Position numbers and translations under genes: made by a program
Notes under the pieces: generated by a model
Told to the model about the DNA's origin: nothing
The model's database searches: none
The model's input: only the letters and a program-made list of their open reading frames with translations
From: CAJQQK01 sp963696075
Lineage (GTDB): Bacteria > Pseudomonadota > Alphaproteobacteria > Rhizobiales > Hyphomicrobiaceae
Reading direction: 5' to 3'
DNA: 64,000 nt
Assembly (NCBI GenBank): GCA_963696075.1
Contig: CAVOJD010000008.1
Coordinates: forward strand, 434,001 to 498,000
Part shown: positions 34,521-44,408 of the stretch, in pieces
Layout: every line of letters starts with the position of its first letter
Position numbering within the stretch: position 1 is the first letter of the stretch

Positions 34521-35480
34521 ATGATTGACGGCGATGACGAGCAAGACGGCACGGCCAGCCGTCGCGATCCGCCGTCTCGTTCACGCGAGCGGATTGCGGC
34601 AGCACTCACCTCCGTACTGGGGGACTGGCTCACCAAGGGCCTCGCCCCCGGGCTTCATCTCGTAGCAACACCGATCGGCAATCTCGGCGACATGTCGCCA
34701 CGCGCGCTCGCCGCGATCGCAACCGCCGATCTCGTTTACTGCGAAGACACAAGGACCTCGCGGCCGCTCCTGTCGCGCTTTGGCATCGAACGCCAGTTGC
34801 GGGCCTATCACGATCACAGCAGTGAGGCGGTTCGCGATGAGATCGTCGCGGCTGCAACCGCGGGCCAATCCATTGTCGTGATCAGCGACGCCGGGATGCC
34901 GGCCATCTCCGACCCCGGCTTCAAGCTCGCCCGCGCTGTCATCGCCGCTGGCACGGACGTCTTTGCCATACCCGGACCCACCGCTGTCACGGCCGCGTTG
35001 GCCGTCGCCGGCCTGCCCACGGACAGCTTCTTTTTCGCGGGCTTCCTCCCCCAGAAAGCCGCCGCCCGCCGGACCCGGATCGCAAGTCTGGCCGACATTC
35101 CGGCCACCCTGGTGATCTACGAAAGCCCCCATCGCCTGACCGCGACGCTCGAGGATCTGGCAGCCGGCCTGGGCGCGCGCGAGAGTGCCGTCGTGCGCGA
35201 GCTGACGAAAAAGTTCGAGGAGGTTCACCGCGGCCCGCTCGATGCGCTTGCCGAATGGTCCCGTGACGTTGCCCCACGCGGCGAGATTGCCATCGTGATC
35301 GGACCACCGGCCGACCCTGTCGATCAGGATGTGGACGATGTAACCATTCTGGAGGCCCTTTCGGTGGCGCTGGAGAACGACCGCCCAAGCCGTGCGGCGC
35401 GCGACGTTGCAGAAAAACTTGGCGTTCCCCGCTCACGCGTTTACCAATTAGCCGTGCGCCTTAAAGGAGAGCCAGAGTAA
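34521..35480 (+). CDS. rsmI: 16S rRNA (cytidine1402-2'-O)-methyltransferase RsmI
   Basis: A 319-residue SAM-dependent methyltransferase of the tetrapyrrole-methylase fold. Signature: GLHLVATPIGNLGDMSPRAL, VYCEDTRTSRPLLSRFGI and the ISDAGMPAISDPGFKLAR loop. The C-terminal part (ESPHRLTATLEDLAAGLGAR, ELTKKFEEVHRG) is complete. Start at 34521 with GGAG upstream. Its stop TAA shares a base with the ATG of yraN (TAATG), so the two are translationally coupled. Confidence 0.95.
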   Translation: MIDGDDEQDGTASRRDPPSRSRERIAAALTSVLGDWLTKGLAPGLHLVATPIGNLGDMSPRALAAIATADLVYCEDTRTSRPLLSRFGIERQLRAYHDHSSEAVRDEIVAAATAGQSIVVISDAGMPAISDPGFKLARAVIAAGTDVFAIPGPTAVTAALAVAGLPTDSFFFAGFLPQKAAARRTRIASLADIPATLVIYESPHRLTATLEDLAAGLGARESAVVRELTKKFEEVHRGPLDALAEWSRDVAPRGEIAIVIGPPADPVDQDVDDVTILEALSVALENDRPSRAARDVAEKLGVPRSRVYQLAVRLKGEPE

Positions 35481-35881
35481 TGCGTTTCGCCAAGCCTCCC
35501 CATGCTGATCGCACGGCTGCCAAAGTGCGCCGCCGCCGCAAGGAACGCGCCGGCCGCGTGGCGGAATTCATCGTTGCACTCTTTCTGATGGCAAAAGGGT
35601 ATCGCATCGTCCGCCATCGCGAGCGCACCCCGATGGGCGAAATTGACCTGATCGCGGTTCGCGGCCGCCGCCTTGCTTTCGTTGAGGTCAAGTATCGTGA
35701 TGAGCCGGCTGATCCCGGCGCAGCCGTCGCGCGGCATCAGTCCGATCGCATCGCCCGCGCCGCCGAAATGTGGGCCTGGAAGCACCCGGCCTACCGCGAT
35801 TATCAGTTCGGCCTCGACGTCATCACGATCTCGCCCTGGCGCATGCCCCGCCACCTCATCGACGGTCTTCAGCCGATCTGA
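35480..35881 (+). CDS. YraN family protein (UPF0102), endonuclease-like
   Basis: A 133-residue protein with the PD-(D/E)xK nuclease-like core MGEIDLIAVRGRRLAFVEVKYR that marks YraN. It resembles Holliday-junction resolvases in fold. Its position after rsmI is the usual one in proteobacteria. The conserved D, E and K residues are all present, so the nuclease fold is probably active. In many relatives gshB follows at once; here the repeat-rich 436 bases intervene. Confidence 0.88.
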   Translation: MRFAKPPHADRTAAKVRRRRKERAGRVAEFIVALFLMAKGYRIVRHRERTPMGEIDLIAVRGRRLAFVEVKYRDEPADPGAAVARHQSDRIARAAEMWAWKHPAYRDYQFGLDVITISPWRMPRHLIDGLQPI

Positions 35882-35940
35882 AGAGTGGCACTGGGTGCCA
35901 AGCTCCAACCAACCGACCCAGCCAGCCGCGATCCACCTCC

Positions 35941-36077
35941 CCGAGCGCCAGCGAGGAACAGCCGCGTGAGGCAGTTCTCTCCCCGCTGCCCTTATCAAGC
36001 CGCCGCCCCCTTCTCGCCGGGCGCCTGAAATGCCATACATGTGAGCGCGCACGGGCTCCGAAGCTCAGCTTCGCCCA
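35941..36077. repeat. 137-base intergenic direct repeat, copy 1
   Basis: Begins CCGAGCGCCAGCGAGGAAC and ends after the palindrome CGAAGCTCAGCTTCG (36059-36073). It differs from copy 2 at about five positions and has no length change. Confidence 0.9.
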
Positions 36078-36132
36078 CCGCTCCCGCGATCCGGCTGTTT
36101 TCAGCCGCAGCGGCAGCGCAAGGATCAGCGGC

Positions 36133-36269
36133 CCGAGCGCCAGCGAGGAACAGCCGCGTGAGGCAGTTCTCTCCCCGCCGCCCTTATCAATCCGCCGCCC
36201 CCTTCTCGCCGGGCGCCTGAAATGCCATACATGTGAGCGCGCAAGCGCTCCGAAGCTCAGCTTCGCCCA
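36133..36269. repeat. 137-base intergenic direct repeat, copy 2
   Basis: Same start, length and internal palindrome (36251-36265) as copy 1, 192 bases on. Spacer DNA between the copies is unrelated. Confidence 0.9.
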
Positions 36270-36280
36270 GCCGGAGCGGC

Positions 36281-36313
36281 CCGAGCGCCAGCGAGGAACA
36301 GCCGCGTGAGGCA
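36281..36313. repeat. partial third copy of the intergenic repeat
   Basis: The first 33 bases of the repeat recur and run directly into the DNA before the gshB ATG, so the gene's ribosome-binding region is built from repeat sequence. Confidence 0.85.
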
Positions 36314-36317
36314 AAAC

Positions 36318-37265
36318 ATGAAATCTTTGAAAGTCGCTTGCCAGATGGACCCGATCGAGCACATCGATGTGCCGGGGGATTCCACGCTCGCGATCCTGCT
36401 GTCGGCCCAAGAGCGCGGCCACGATCTGTTTTACTATACGCCCGACAATCTCACCTTGAACCAGGGCCGGTTGCTCGCCCGCGGTGCTGGCTTGACGGTG
36501 CGCGATGACCCAGCGAACCACTTCGATCTGCACGATCCTCGCGTCGTCGATCTGGAAGACATGGACGTCGTCCTCCTGCGCCAGGACCCGCCCTTCGACA
36601 TGGGCTACATCACGACGACCCATCTCCTTGAGCGCATCCACCCGAAAACACTCGTCGTCAACGACCCGGACCACGTCCGCAACGCCCCGGAGAAGATCTT
36701 CGTCCTCGACTTCCAGGATCTGATGCCGCCGACGATGGTGACCCGCAGCCTCGAAGAGGTGAAGGCGTTCCGTGAGCAATACAAGGACATCATCATCAAG
36801 CCGCTCTATGGCAACGGCGGCGCGGCGGTGTTTCGTCTGGCACCCGGCGACAGCAACCTCGCCTCCCTCGTCGAGATGTTCCACCTTTCCTGGCGCGAAC
36901 CGTTCATGGTCCAGGAGTATCGCAACGAAGTGCGTGCCGGCGACAAGCGCATCATCCTGGTTGACGGTGAAGTCGCAGGCGCCATCAACCGCGTCCCCGC
37001 CCCCGACGAGGCCCGTTCCAACATGCACGTCGGCGGCCGCGCCGAGCCGGTTGAACTCACCGACCGCGACCGCGAGATCTGCGCCCGTCTGGGCCCCGAG
37101 CTGAAGCGCCGCGGCCTCCTCTTCACCGGCATCGATGTCATCGGCCCGTTCCTGACCGAGATCAACGTCACAAGCCCGACCGGCATCCGCCAGGTCAAGG
37201 CCTTCGGCGGCAACGACATCGCGGCGATGATCTGGCAGGCGATCGAGGCGAAGGTCGCAAGCTGA
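36318..37265 (+). CDS. gshB: glutathione synthase
   Basis: An ATP-grasp ligase (315 residues) that adds glycine to gamma-glutamylcysteine. Seen: LKVACQMDPIEHIDVPGDST at the N-terminus, DPPFDMGYITTTHLLERI, VNDPDHVRNAPEK, IIIKPLYGNGGAAVFRL (the ATP-grasp loop) and FTGIDVIGPFLTEINVTSPT. Start at 36318 (MKSLKVACQ); an in-frame GTG at 36306 is the other option. Repeat copy 3 ends just before the start, so its ribosome-binding region is repeat-derived. Confidence 0.95.
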   Translation: MKSLKVACQMDPIEHIDVPGDSTLAILLSAQERGHDLFYYTPDNLTLNQGRLLARGAGLTVRDDPANHFDLHDPRVVDLEDMDVVLLRQDPPFDMGYITTTHLLERIHPKTLVVNDPDHVRNAPEKIFVLDFQDLMPPTMVTRSLEEVKAFREQYKDIIIKPLYGNGGAAVFRLAPGDSNLASLVEMFHLSWREPFMVQEYRNEVRAGDKRIILVDGEVAGAINRVPAPDEARSNMHVGGRAEPVELTDRDREICARLGPELKRRGLLFTGIDVIGPFLTEINVTSPTGIRQVKAFGGNDIAAMIWQAIEAKVAS

Positions 37266-37408
37266 GTTTTCACCCATCGCCGCTGCGAAACCGCTTGCGG
37301 ACAAAGTGTCGCAGGCGCACACTGTTCTCCTCGAGCGCGACGCCCGTAGCCTTGCCACCAAGGTGACCGAGCGCTCGGAGCGATCGCGCGCAACATGGGA
37401 GATTAGCC

Positions 37409-38236
37409 ATGACCGTGATTGCTATGACTCGCGAGATGGGAACCCGCGGCAAGGACGTCGCCGCCGCTCTCGCCCAACGTCTTGGCACCGAGGTGGTCCA
37501 TCACGAATTGGTGGAGCGCCAGCTTGCCGAGCGCCTCAACATGTCCGAAAGCGCCGTTCACCGCTTCCTCGAAGGAGAAGCCTCCCTCTGGGAACGCTGG
37601 AGCATCGACCCGAACCGGTTGTCACGCTTCTCCAGCGAGGAGATCCTGGAACTTGCAAAGCGCGGCAACGTCTTGATTCGCGGCTGGGGTGCCGCGCAAC
37701 TCTTGCGCGATGTCACCCACGTCACTTGCGTGCGGATCTGCGCCCCGATGGCCGACCGCATCGCTGAAATGAAGCGCCGCCTCGGTATCGATGACGATGC
37801 GACCGTTCGCAGCGAGATCGAGCGCAACGATGAAGCTCACGAGCGCGCGGTCAGGCGACAGTTTCGCACGGACTGGCGCGACGCCGCCGGCTACGACATC
37901 GTCCTCAACACCGGCTTCGTGCCACTTGAAACGGCGGTTGATATCCTGGCGGGACTGGCAACGACCGATGCTTACCGCGAGACGGATCAGTCGCATACGC
38001 GACTGGCAGACAAGCTCATCGCCGCACGCATAACGACGGTGCTTGATGCACATCTGTCCAGTTCGCCGATCGGAAGTGGCCTGGATGTCGATGTCGAGAA
38101 CGGCAACGTCACCATCAGGGGCGTCGTCGCGTCGAAGCCCGATTATCGCAGCCAACTCGCGGCCATTGAGAGGATCGACGGTGTCCGCGCGATCAACGAT
38201 GAGACGGTCGGTCTGCCGGTAAGCTATGGTGTTTGA
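37409..38236 (+). CDS. cytidylate-kinase-like protein fused to a BON domain
   Basis: A 275-residue two-domain protein. Residues 1-190 resemble the cytidylate-kinase-like family (VIAMTREMGTRGKDVAAALA with a G-x-x-G-K loop, LIRGWGAAQLLRDV, YDIVLNTGFVPLETAVDIL). Residues about 205-270 form a BON domain (ITTVLDAHLSSSPIGSGLDV, GNVTIRGVVASKPDYRSQLA, IDGVRAINDE). BON domains bind lipids or other ligands and are usually exported, while kinases are cytoplasmic, and there is no signal peptide, so the fusion is odd. Substrate not known. It may sense something through BON and phosphorylate a nucleotide or another target. Confidence 0.82.
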   Translation: MTVIAMTREMGTRGKDVAAALAQRLGTEVVHHELVERQLAERLNMSESAVHRFLEGEASLWERWSIDPNRLSRFSSEEILELAKRGNVLIRGWGAAQLLRDVTHVTCVRICAPMADRIAEMKRRLGIDDDATVRSEIERNDEAHERAVRRQFRTDWRDAAGYDIVLNTGFVPLETAVDILAGLATTDAYRETDQSHTRLADKLIAARITTVLDAHLSSSPIGSGLDVDVENGNVTIRGVVASKPDYRSQLAAIERIDGVRAINDETVGLPVSYGV

Positions 38237-38392
38237 TGGTGGATCGGCAGTTCGGTATCATTTGACAACGATGTGCGTGCCGGACCTCCATTCTGGCTGA
38301 CTGACGCGAGAGTTTGACAAAGCGGCTGACGGCAGCCATTTCGCGGGGCGCAGTTGATCGCTCCCCGCAAAGGGGCGTTCGGAGGAGTAGAT

Positions 38393-39205
38393 ATGCGCAT
38401 CATCCAGCTTTCGGACACGCACCTGTCCGTCGAGCACGACGACTTTGCGGCCAACGCAACGGCGTTTGCCGAAGATCTCGCCAACAGCAAGCCTGACCTG
38501 TTTATTCACACCGGCGATCTCAGCATGGATGGCGCCATGCAGGCCCAGGATCTCGAATTGGCCAGGCGCTGGAACGACGCGCTTCCCGCCGAAGTATTGA
38601 GCCTGCCCGGCAACCATGACGTTGGCGACCTCTCCGCCTTCCGCCCCGACCAGCCCGTCAACGACGAGCGCCTGACCCGCTGGCGCACCCTGATCGGCCC
38701 CGATCGCTGGTGCCGCGACCAGGGTGGCTGGCGCCTGATCGGCCTCAACGCCATGCTCCTGGGCTCGGGCCACCCCGACGAAGACGCACAATTCACCTTC
38801 CTGGCTTCCGCCGTCGAAACCACCGATTGTCCCGTTGCCCTTTTCCTTCACAAGCCGCTCTGCATCGATGCCATCGATGAAGAACCTTGCGGTTATTGGA
38901 CTGTCGCGCCTGAGCCCCGGCGCCGGCTTTGGTCTTTGCTTGAGGGATCGCGGGTGCGCCTGATTTCGAGTGGGCACCTCCACATCCAGCGCCAGAAGGT
39001 GATCGAAGGCGTCTCCCACGTCTGGTCCCCGGCGGCCTCGTTTGTCGTCGGTGCCGCTCAGCAGGACCTCGGCGGCGAGCGTGTTCTCGGGTACGTCGAG
39101 CACGACTTCACCGCCGACACCGTCACCAGCCGCTTTGTCCGACCCGACCGCGCCGAAGACCGCCTGTTCGATCCGGTCGCAAAGAAGATTTACGGACCAA
39201 AGTAA
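38393..39205 (+). CDS. metallophosphoesterase (CpdA-like)
   Basis: A 270-residue calcineurin-like phosphoesterase. The metal motifs are all present: QLSDTHLS, FIHTGDLSMDG, LSLPGNHDVGD and SSGHLHIQRQ. The arrangement resembles the cyclic-nucleotide phosphodiesterase CpdA and related GpdQ-type enzymes. ATG at 38393 with GGAGGAG five bases upstream, one of the best ribosome sites in the window. Substrate unproven. Confidence 0.9.
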   Translation: MRIIQLSDTHLSVEHDDFAANATAFAEDLANSKPDLFIHTGDLSMDGAMQAQDLELARRWNDALPAEVLSLPGNHDVGDLSAFRPDQPVNDERLTRWRTLIGPDRWCRDQGGWRLIGLNAMLLGSGHPDEDAQFTFLASAVETTDCPVALFLHKPLCIDAIDEEPCGYWTVAPEPRRRLWSLLEGSRVRLISSGHLHIQRQKVIEGVSHVWSPAASFVVGAAQQDLGGERVLGYVEHDFTADTVTSRFVRPDRAEDRLFDPVAKKIYGPK

Positions 39206-39264
39206 ACGCCCGTGGTCGCCGGGCAGCTATTCTGGGCGCCCAATCATTGAGAGGATGGGTCAAC

Positions 39265-39510
39265 GTGTCGGACAAGCCAGTCGCCACCTGGCGGATCATT
39301 TTGGCCTTCTTCCTGGATCTGATTACGGCCTTCGCCGTGTTCGGCTGGTTGGTCGCGAAATTCTCGGGCGGGCTGACCGAGACCGGCTTTCAGCTCGACG
39401 GCATCCCCGCGCTGGTCAGCTTTGCCTTGATCATCGCCTATTTCGTCGTCGGTGCGCGCACCGGAGGAACGCTGTGGGCACGCCTCCTCGGCGCGGTCCG
39501 CAATCGGTGA
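39265..39510 (+). CDS. small RDD-like membrane protein
   Basis: An 81-residue protein starting GTG (SDKPVATWRIILAFFLDLIT) with two clear membrane helices (LAFFLDLITAFAVFGWLVA and LVSFALIIAYFVVGARTGG). The WRIILAFFLDLI and GGTLWARLLG ends resemble the RDD family, of which this would be a short form. An upstream in-frame TTG at 39247 is less likely, since AGAGGA lies well placed for the GTG. Function unknown. Confidence 0.68.
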   Translation: MSDKPVATWRIILAFFLDLITAFAVFGWLVAKFSGGLTETGFQLDGIPALVSFALIIAYFVVGARTGGTLWARLLGAVRNR

Positions 39511-39677
39511 TTTTGCTGGCCTGACAAGGTCGCGAGCAATCGCCGTTGAAATAAGCGCGCCCAGCCACATTGCCCTCGTGCGCGCTGATGCATTAGCCTG
39601 ACGACAGAACGCGCGCCCTCGCCGGCGGAGACTGCCGGTCGCGGCGCGGCGACCTTTCAGGGAGCGACGAGAAGACG

Positions 39678-40757
39678 ATGAAAGACCTCGAATTCGGTTG
39701 GTTCATTCCGACCCGTGGTGACACCGACGACTATGGCGAACCGCTCAAGATCGCGGCGGGCCCGGACATGTTCGAGCGTGTCGTGGTCGCGGCCGAGAAC
39801 GCCGGCTTCGAGTACATCCTCATCCCCGTCGGCCACCAGTGCTGGGACGCCTGGATGACCGGCGCCCTGATGGCGGGCAAGACCAAGTCAATCCGCATGC
39901 TCATCGCCGCACGGCCGAGCTACATCAACCCCGTGCTCCTCGCCAAGATGATCGCAACCTTCGACCAGCTCTCGAAGGGCCGCATCTGCGTCAACCTGAT
40001 CGCCGGCCAGAGCGAACAGGAAAACATCGCCGAAGGTGTGATGTGGAACAAGGAACAGCGCTACGAGATCATGGAAGAGGAGGTCTCGATCCTCAAGGCA
40101 CTGTGGACCGGCGGCGACAAGACGGACTGGAACGGCAAGTACTACACCCTCAAGGACTGCGAACTTGTGCCCCGCCCCTACCAGAAGCCCTATCCGAAAT
40201 TCTACCTCGGCGGCGGTTCCGCCCAGGCCGCGGAGATTTCCGCCAAGCATTCTGACGTCCACCTCTTTTGGGGCGATACCACCGACCGCATCCAGGACAA
40301 TATGAAGATGCTGCGCGCGCTTGCCGCCAGGCATGGCCGTGAGGATGAACTCGGCTTCGGCATGCGCCTCCAGATCGTCTGCCGCGAAACCGAAAAGGAA
40401 GCCTGGGAAGCTGCCGAAGGCCTCATCCGCAACGTCACGCCTGAGCGCGAAAACTACATCCGCACCTATTACGCCCAGTCCGAGGCCAACCAGCGCGTCC
40501 AACAACTCGCCCGCGAGAAGGGCGACCTGATCGCACCGAACCTATGGTCCGGCCTGACGAAGGCGCGCCCCGGCGCCGGCATCTGCATCGTCGGCAACCC
40601 CGAGCAGTGCGCCGACGTCCTCCAACGCTATATCGACATCGGCTGCCACTCGTTCTGTCTGTCCGGCTACCTCCACGACGCTGAAGTCGGCCGCTTTCAC
40701 AAATGGGTCCGCCCGATTCTCGAAGACCGCAACCAGGGCCGCATGAAAGCGGCTTGA
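39678..40757 (+). CDS. LLM-class flavin-dependent monooxygenase (SsuD/SfnG-like)
   Basis: A 359-residue luciferase-like monooxygenase using reduced FMN. Typical: EFGWFIPTRGDTDDYGEPLK, MLIAARPSYINPVLLAKMIA, FDQLSKGRICVNLIAGQSEQ, YEIMEEEVSILKALWTG, PYQKPYPKFYLGGGSAQAAE. The closest described types are alkanesulfonate and dimethylsulfone monooxygenases, suggesting organosulfur use, but the flavin reductase partner is not in the window, so the substrate remains open. Confidence 0.9.
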   Translation: MKDLEFGWFIPTRGDTDDYGEPLKIAAGPDMFERVVVAAENAGFEYILIPVGHQCWDAWMTGALMAGKTKSIRMLIAARPSYINPVLLAKMIATFDQLSKGRICVNLIAGQSEQENIAEGVMWNKEQRYEIMEEEVSILKALWTGGDKTDWNGKYYTLKDCELVPRPYQKPYPKFYLGGGSAQAAEISAKHSDVHLFWGDTTDRIQDNMKMLRALAARHGREDELGFGMRLQIVCRETEKEAWEAAEGLIRNVTPERENYIRTYYAQSEANQRVQQLAREKGDLIAPNLWSGLTKARPGAGICIVGNPEQCADVLQRYIDIGCHSFCLSGYLHDAEVGRFHKWVRPILEDRNQGRMKAA

Positions 40758-41004
40758 GGCGCGCACCAAGAACCACCCAGTGAGCAGTGAGCAGCGTGCA
40801 ATTGGGGCACTGCTCCTCTTGCCCAGCGATAGAGCCTTGGCCCCGTTCGCAACAAATCTGCGTGGCGGCAGTTGACTTTCCCTCCGACTCATCAATGTGG
40901 CGGCACTGGCCGCCGCACACCCCAATTCGTCCTCATTTTCCGCACGGTTGGATGGCGAAGTTCATCTCAAGCAATTGTGATTCGCCGGCAAATAGGGGGA
41001 CGAC

Positions 41005-41436
41005 ATGACGGACGCAAAGGCACATATCGAGGCCATGCAACGGCGCCTCGAGAAGATGGCAGCACGTGAAGAACAGCTCGTCGAGGCGCTCAACGAGGCC
41101 CTGAGCCGGGCCGACCGGAGGCTGCTGGATGATGTCAGGGCTATAACGCTGGAACACGAAGCCCGGCGAACCGTGATCCTGACCGAACTCCAATCGCTGG
41201 CCACGCGCATCGGCGCGTTCCCGGCGTCCGCCAAGCCCGTCGAGACGATCGAGTATGAGGTTGCCGGCAAGACGGAAGAGGAGATCTCAAAACCACAGAC
41301 CGTCAAGAACGCCGATGATTCTGAGACCGCCAAAGGCGGCGATTGGCGCACCGCAACGCGCCGTATTGCCGAGGAATTGAGCCTCGCTGTGAACGGCGCC
41401 CCGGCGACCTATGGCGGCGACGCCGGCACGGCCTGA
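41005..41436 (+). CDS. coiled-coil protein, function unknown
   Basis: A 143-residue soluble protein whose first two thirds are one long heptad-rich helix (HIEAMQRRLEKMAAREEQLV, RADRRLLDDVRAITLEHEA) with an acidic to mixed C-terminal tail. No family recognised; a cytoskeletal or scaffold role would be a guess. A GGGGG run upstream of the ATG gives a plausible ribosome site. It lies just upstream of comM on the same strand. Confidence 0.7.
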   Translation: MTDAKAHIEAMQRRLEKMAAREEQLVEALNEALSRADRRLLDDVRAITLEHEARRTVILTELQSLATRIGAFPASAKPVETIEYEVAGKTEEEISKPQTVKNADDSETAKGGDWRTATRRIAEELSLAVNGAPATYGGDAGTA

Positions 41437-41533
41437 GGGCCAGGGCTTCGATCGAGTTCACTTTTTGTTCTTGACAGAAAACGCCCACTGATTAACCCTG
41501 TTCCTTGTCTGCGACAAGAACCGGGGTTCTCCT

Positions 41534-43063
41534 ATGTATGGGCGCATTACCACGCTCGCGTTTGTTGGCATCCAGGCCCGCCCGGTCGAGGTTGAAGCGC
41601 GCATCACCAACGGTCAGCACAATTTCGCGATCGTCGGCCTGCCCGATAAGGCGGTCGCAGAGAGCCGCGAGCGTGTGCGCAATGCGCTTCATGCCGTCGG
41701 CCTCGGATTGCCGTGGACGCGGATAACCGTAAACCTCGCCCCGGCCGACCTGCCCAAGGAGGGCAGTCACTTCGATCTGCCGATCACGCTGGCGCTGATG
41801 GCCGCGATGGGTGCGATCAGCCCCGACACCATCCAGGGCTTCGCGGCAATCGGAGAGTTGGGCCTGGACGCTGCCATACGCGACGTGCCGGGCGCGCTGC
41901 CCGCAGCGATCGGCGCCAACAGCGCCGGCAAGGGCTTGATCTGTCCCAAGGGCAATGGCCCCGAAGCGGCCTGGGCCGGTGAAGATGTTGCGGTGGTCGC
42001 GCCCGACCATCTGTTGAGCCTGATCAATCATTTTCGCGGTGACCAGGTCATTGCCCGCCCCGCCCCGGACGTTGCAGCCTCGCGGCAGGACAGTGCCGAC
42101 CTCGCCGACATCAAGGGCCAGGAAAGCGCCAAACGCGCCCTCGAGATCGCAGCCGCCGGCGGCCACAACCTGCTCATGATCGGCCCGCCGGGTTCAGGTA
42201 AGTCGATGCTCGCGAGCCGCCTGGCGACCATCCTGCCGCCGCTCGACAGCAGCGAGATGCTGGAAGTGTCGATGGTCCACTCGCTCGCCGGTGAGTTGAT
42301 GGGTGGTGTTCTGCGCACCGAGCGCCCCTTTCGCAGCCCCCACCATTCCGCCAGCATGGCAGCCCTCGTCGGCGGCGGCTCGCGCCCGCGCCCGGGTGAG
42401 GTCTCGCTCGCCCACCTGGGCGTCTTGTTCCTCGATGAATTGCCGGAATTCGCCCCCCAGGTCCTCGACAGTCTCCGCCAGCCGCTGGAGACCGGAGAGA
42501 CCGTGATCGCGAGAGCCAATCACCGCATCTCCTATCCGTCGAGAATCCAGCTCATCGCCGCGATGAACCCGTGCCGCTGTGGCGGTGGAGCAGGACACAC
42601 GTGCAAGCGTGGCCCGCGCTGCGCCGCCGACTATCAGGCGCGCATATCGGGCCCCTTTCTCGATCGCATCGACCTCACCATCGAGGTACCCGCCGTCACC
42701 GCTGCTGATCTCTGCCTGCCCGCCCCCACGGAAGGCAGCAGCGAAGTCCGCGCGCGCGTCGTCGCCGCCCGGCACCGTCAAACCGCGCGTCTTGACGACA
42801 TTGAGGGCGCCCGTGTCCGCACCAACGCCGAACTCTCCGGCAGCCTCCTTGATCGCCTCGCATCGCCCGATACGGATGGAATGGCCTTGCTGCGCCAGGC
42901 TGCCGAAACGCTGTCGCTGACGGCCCGCGGGTTTCATCGTACGCTGCGCGTCGCCCGCACGCTCGCCGATCTCGAAGCAAGCCCGAACGTTGCCCGCCAC
43001 CACATCGCCGAAGCCCTCAGCTACCGCGCCGAACGCCTCGGCGCGGAGCGCCGGGCCGCCTGA
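41534..43063 (+). CDS. comM: ComM/YifB family Mg-chelatase-like AAA+ ATPase
   Basis: A 509-residue protein with an N-terminal Lon-substrate-like domain (VEVEARITNGQHNFAIVGLP, KAVAESRERVRNAL) and a Mg-chelatase-type AAA+ module: Walker A GPPGSGKSMLASRL, Walker B LFLDELPEF, RANHRISYPSRIQL and the Cys-rich zinc-like stretch NPCRCGGGAGHTCKRG. In naturally transformable bacteria ComM is a hexameric helicase that extends D-loops during uptake of DNA. It is upstream of nothing clearly linked to it. A TTGACA at 41471 without a convincing -10 lies upstream. Confidence 0.93.
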   Translation: MYGRITTLAFVGIQARPVEVEARITNGQHNFAIVGLPDKAVAESRERVRNALHAVGLGLPWTRITVNLAPADLPKEGSHFDLPITLALMAAMGAISPDTIQGFAAIGELGLDAAIRDVPGALPAAIGANSAGKGLICPKGNGPEAAWAGEDVAVVAPDHLLSLINHFRGDQVIARPAPDVAASRQDSADLADIKGQESAKRALEIAAAGGHNLLMIGPPGSGKSMLASRLATILPPLDSSEMLEVSMVHSLAGELMGGVLRTERPFRSPHHSASMAALVGGGSRPRPGEVSLAHLGVLFLDELPEFAPQVLDSLRQPLETGETVIARANHRISYPSRIQLIAAMNPCRCGGGAGHTCKRGPRCAADYQARISGPFLDRIDLTIEVPAVTAADLCLPAPTEGSSEVRARVVAARHRQTARLDDIEGARVRTNAELSGSLLDRLASPDTDGMALLRQAAETLSLTARGFHRTLRVARTLADLEASPNVARHHIAEALSYRAERLGAERRAA

Positions 43064-43287
43064 AACGTGCCAGCCGGCTTATTGAGCATCATAGGGCATC
43101 ATTGCAGAAAGCGGGCGGTCTGAAGGCTGTTCCGCCAGACGGATGCGGGCGGAGCCCGCGCACGAAGCGCTCTTTTCAGCCGGCCCCGTCGGTGCCCCAT
43201 GGGAGCAAAGCCGGGTTCGGCCGCGAACCTGACACGCCGGCGAAGCCAAAGCTCAGCCGCAACCCTCGTAAAACGTCGCCTGCGTCA

Positions 43288-44214
<927 letters not shown>

Positions 44215-44408
44215 TCTTGCCAGGAGCTTGTGTGTTGGCGGTTACAGCACCGGGCCCGTCAACCAGAAGCGTGCTTCAGCCTCTCATCATGTCGTCGGAG
44301 CAGTCCGCCCGCTTGATCGTGACCGGTCTTGCCGAGCGATCTGCTCCAGTATCTCTGCCGCTCGTCGCAAGCGGCACGCGCGTCCCCAAGGGTCGCGCGG
44401 TGTAAGCC

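Larger units (their letters stand above)
35882..36317. other. 436-base intergenic stretch with duplicated repeat between yraN and gshB
   Basis: The stretch holds two long repeats and one short partial copy (listed separately) and about 60 bases of unrelated DNA at the start. A 179-codon plus-strand frame crosses it, but its peptides merely repeat because the DNA repeats. No other gene is seen. Confidence 0.7.

Noticed and set aside
35770..36309. 179-codon plus-strand frame through the yraN end and the repeats
   Set aside because: It repeats the same peptide only because the DNA repeats, and it overlaps yraN in another frame.
41471..41500. TTGACA upstream of comM as a promoter
   Set aside because: The -35 match is perfect but no acceptable -10 lies 16-18 bases on, so it is not listed as a promoter.
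43145..43159. GC hairpin (GCGGGC with GCCCGC) after comM
   Set aside because: No T-run follows directly; it may be a chance palindrome in GC-rich DNA.
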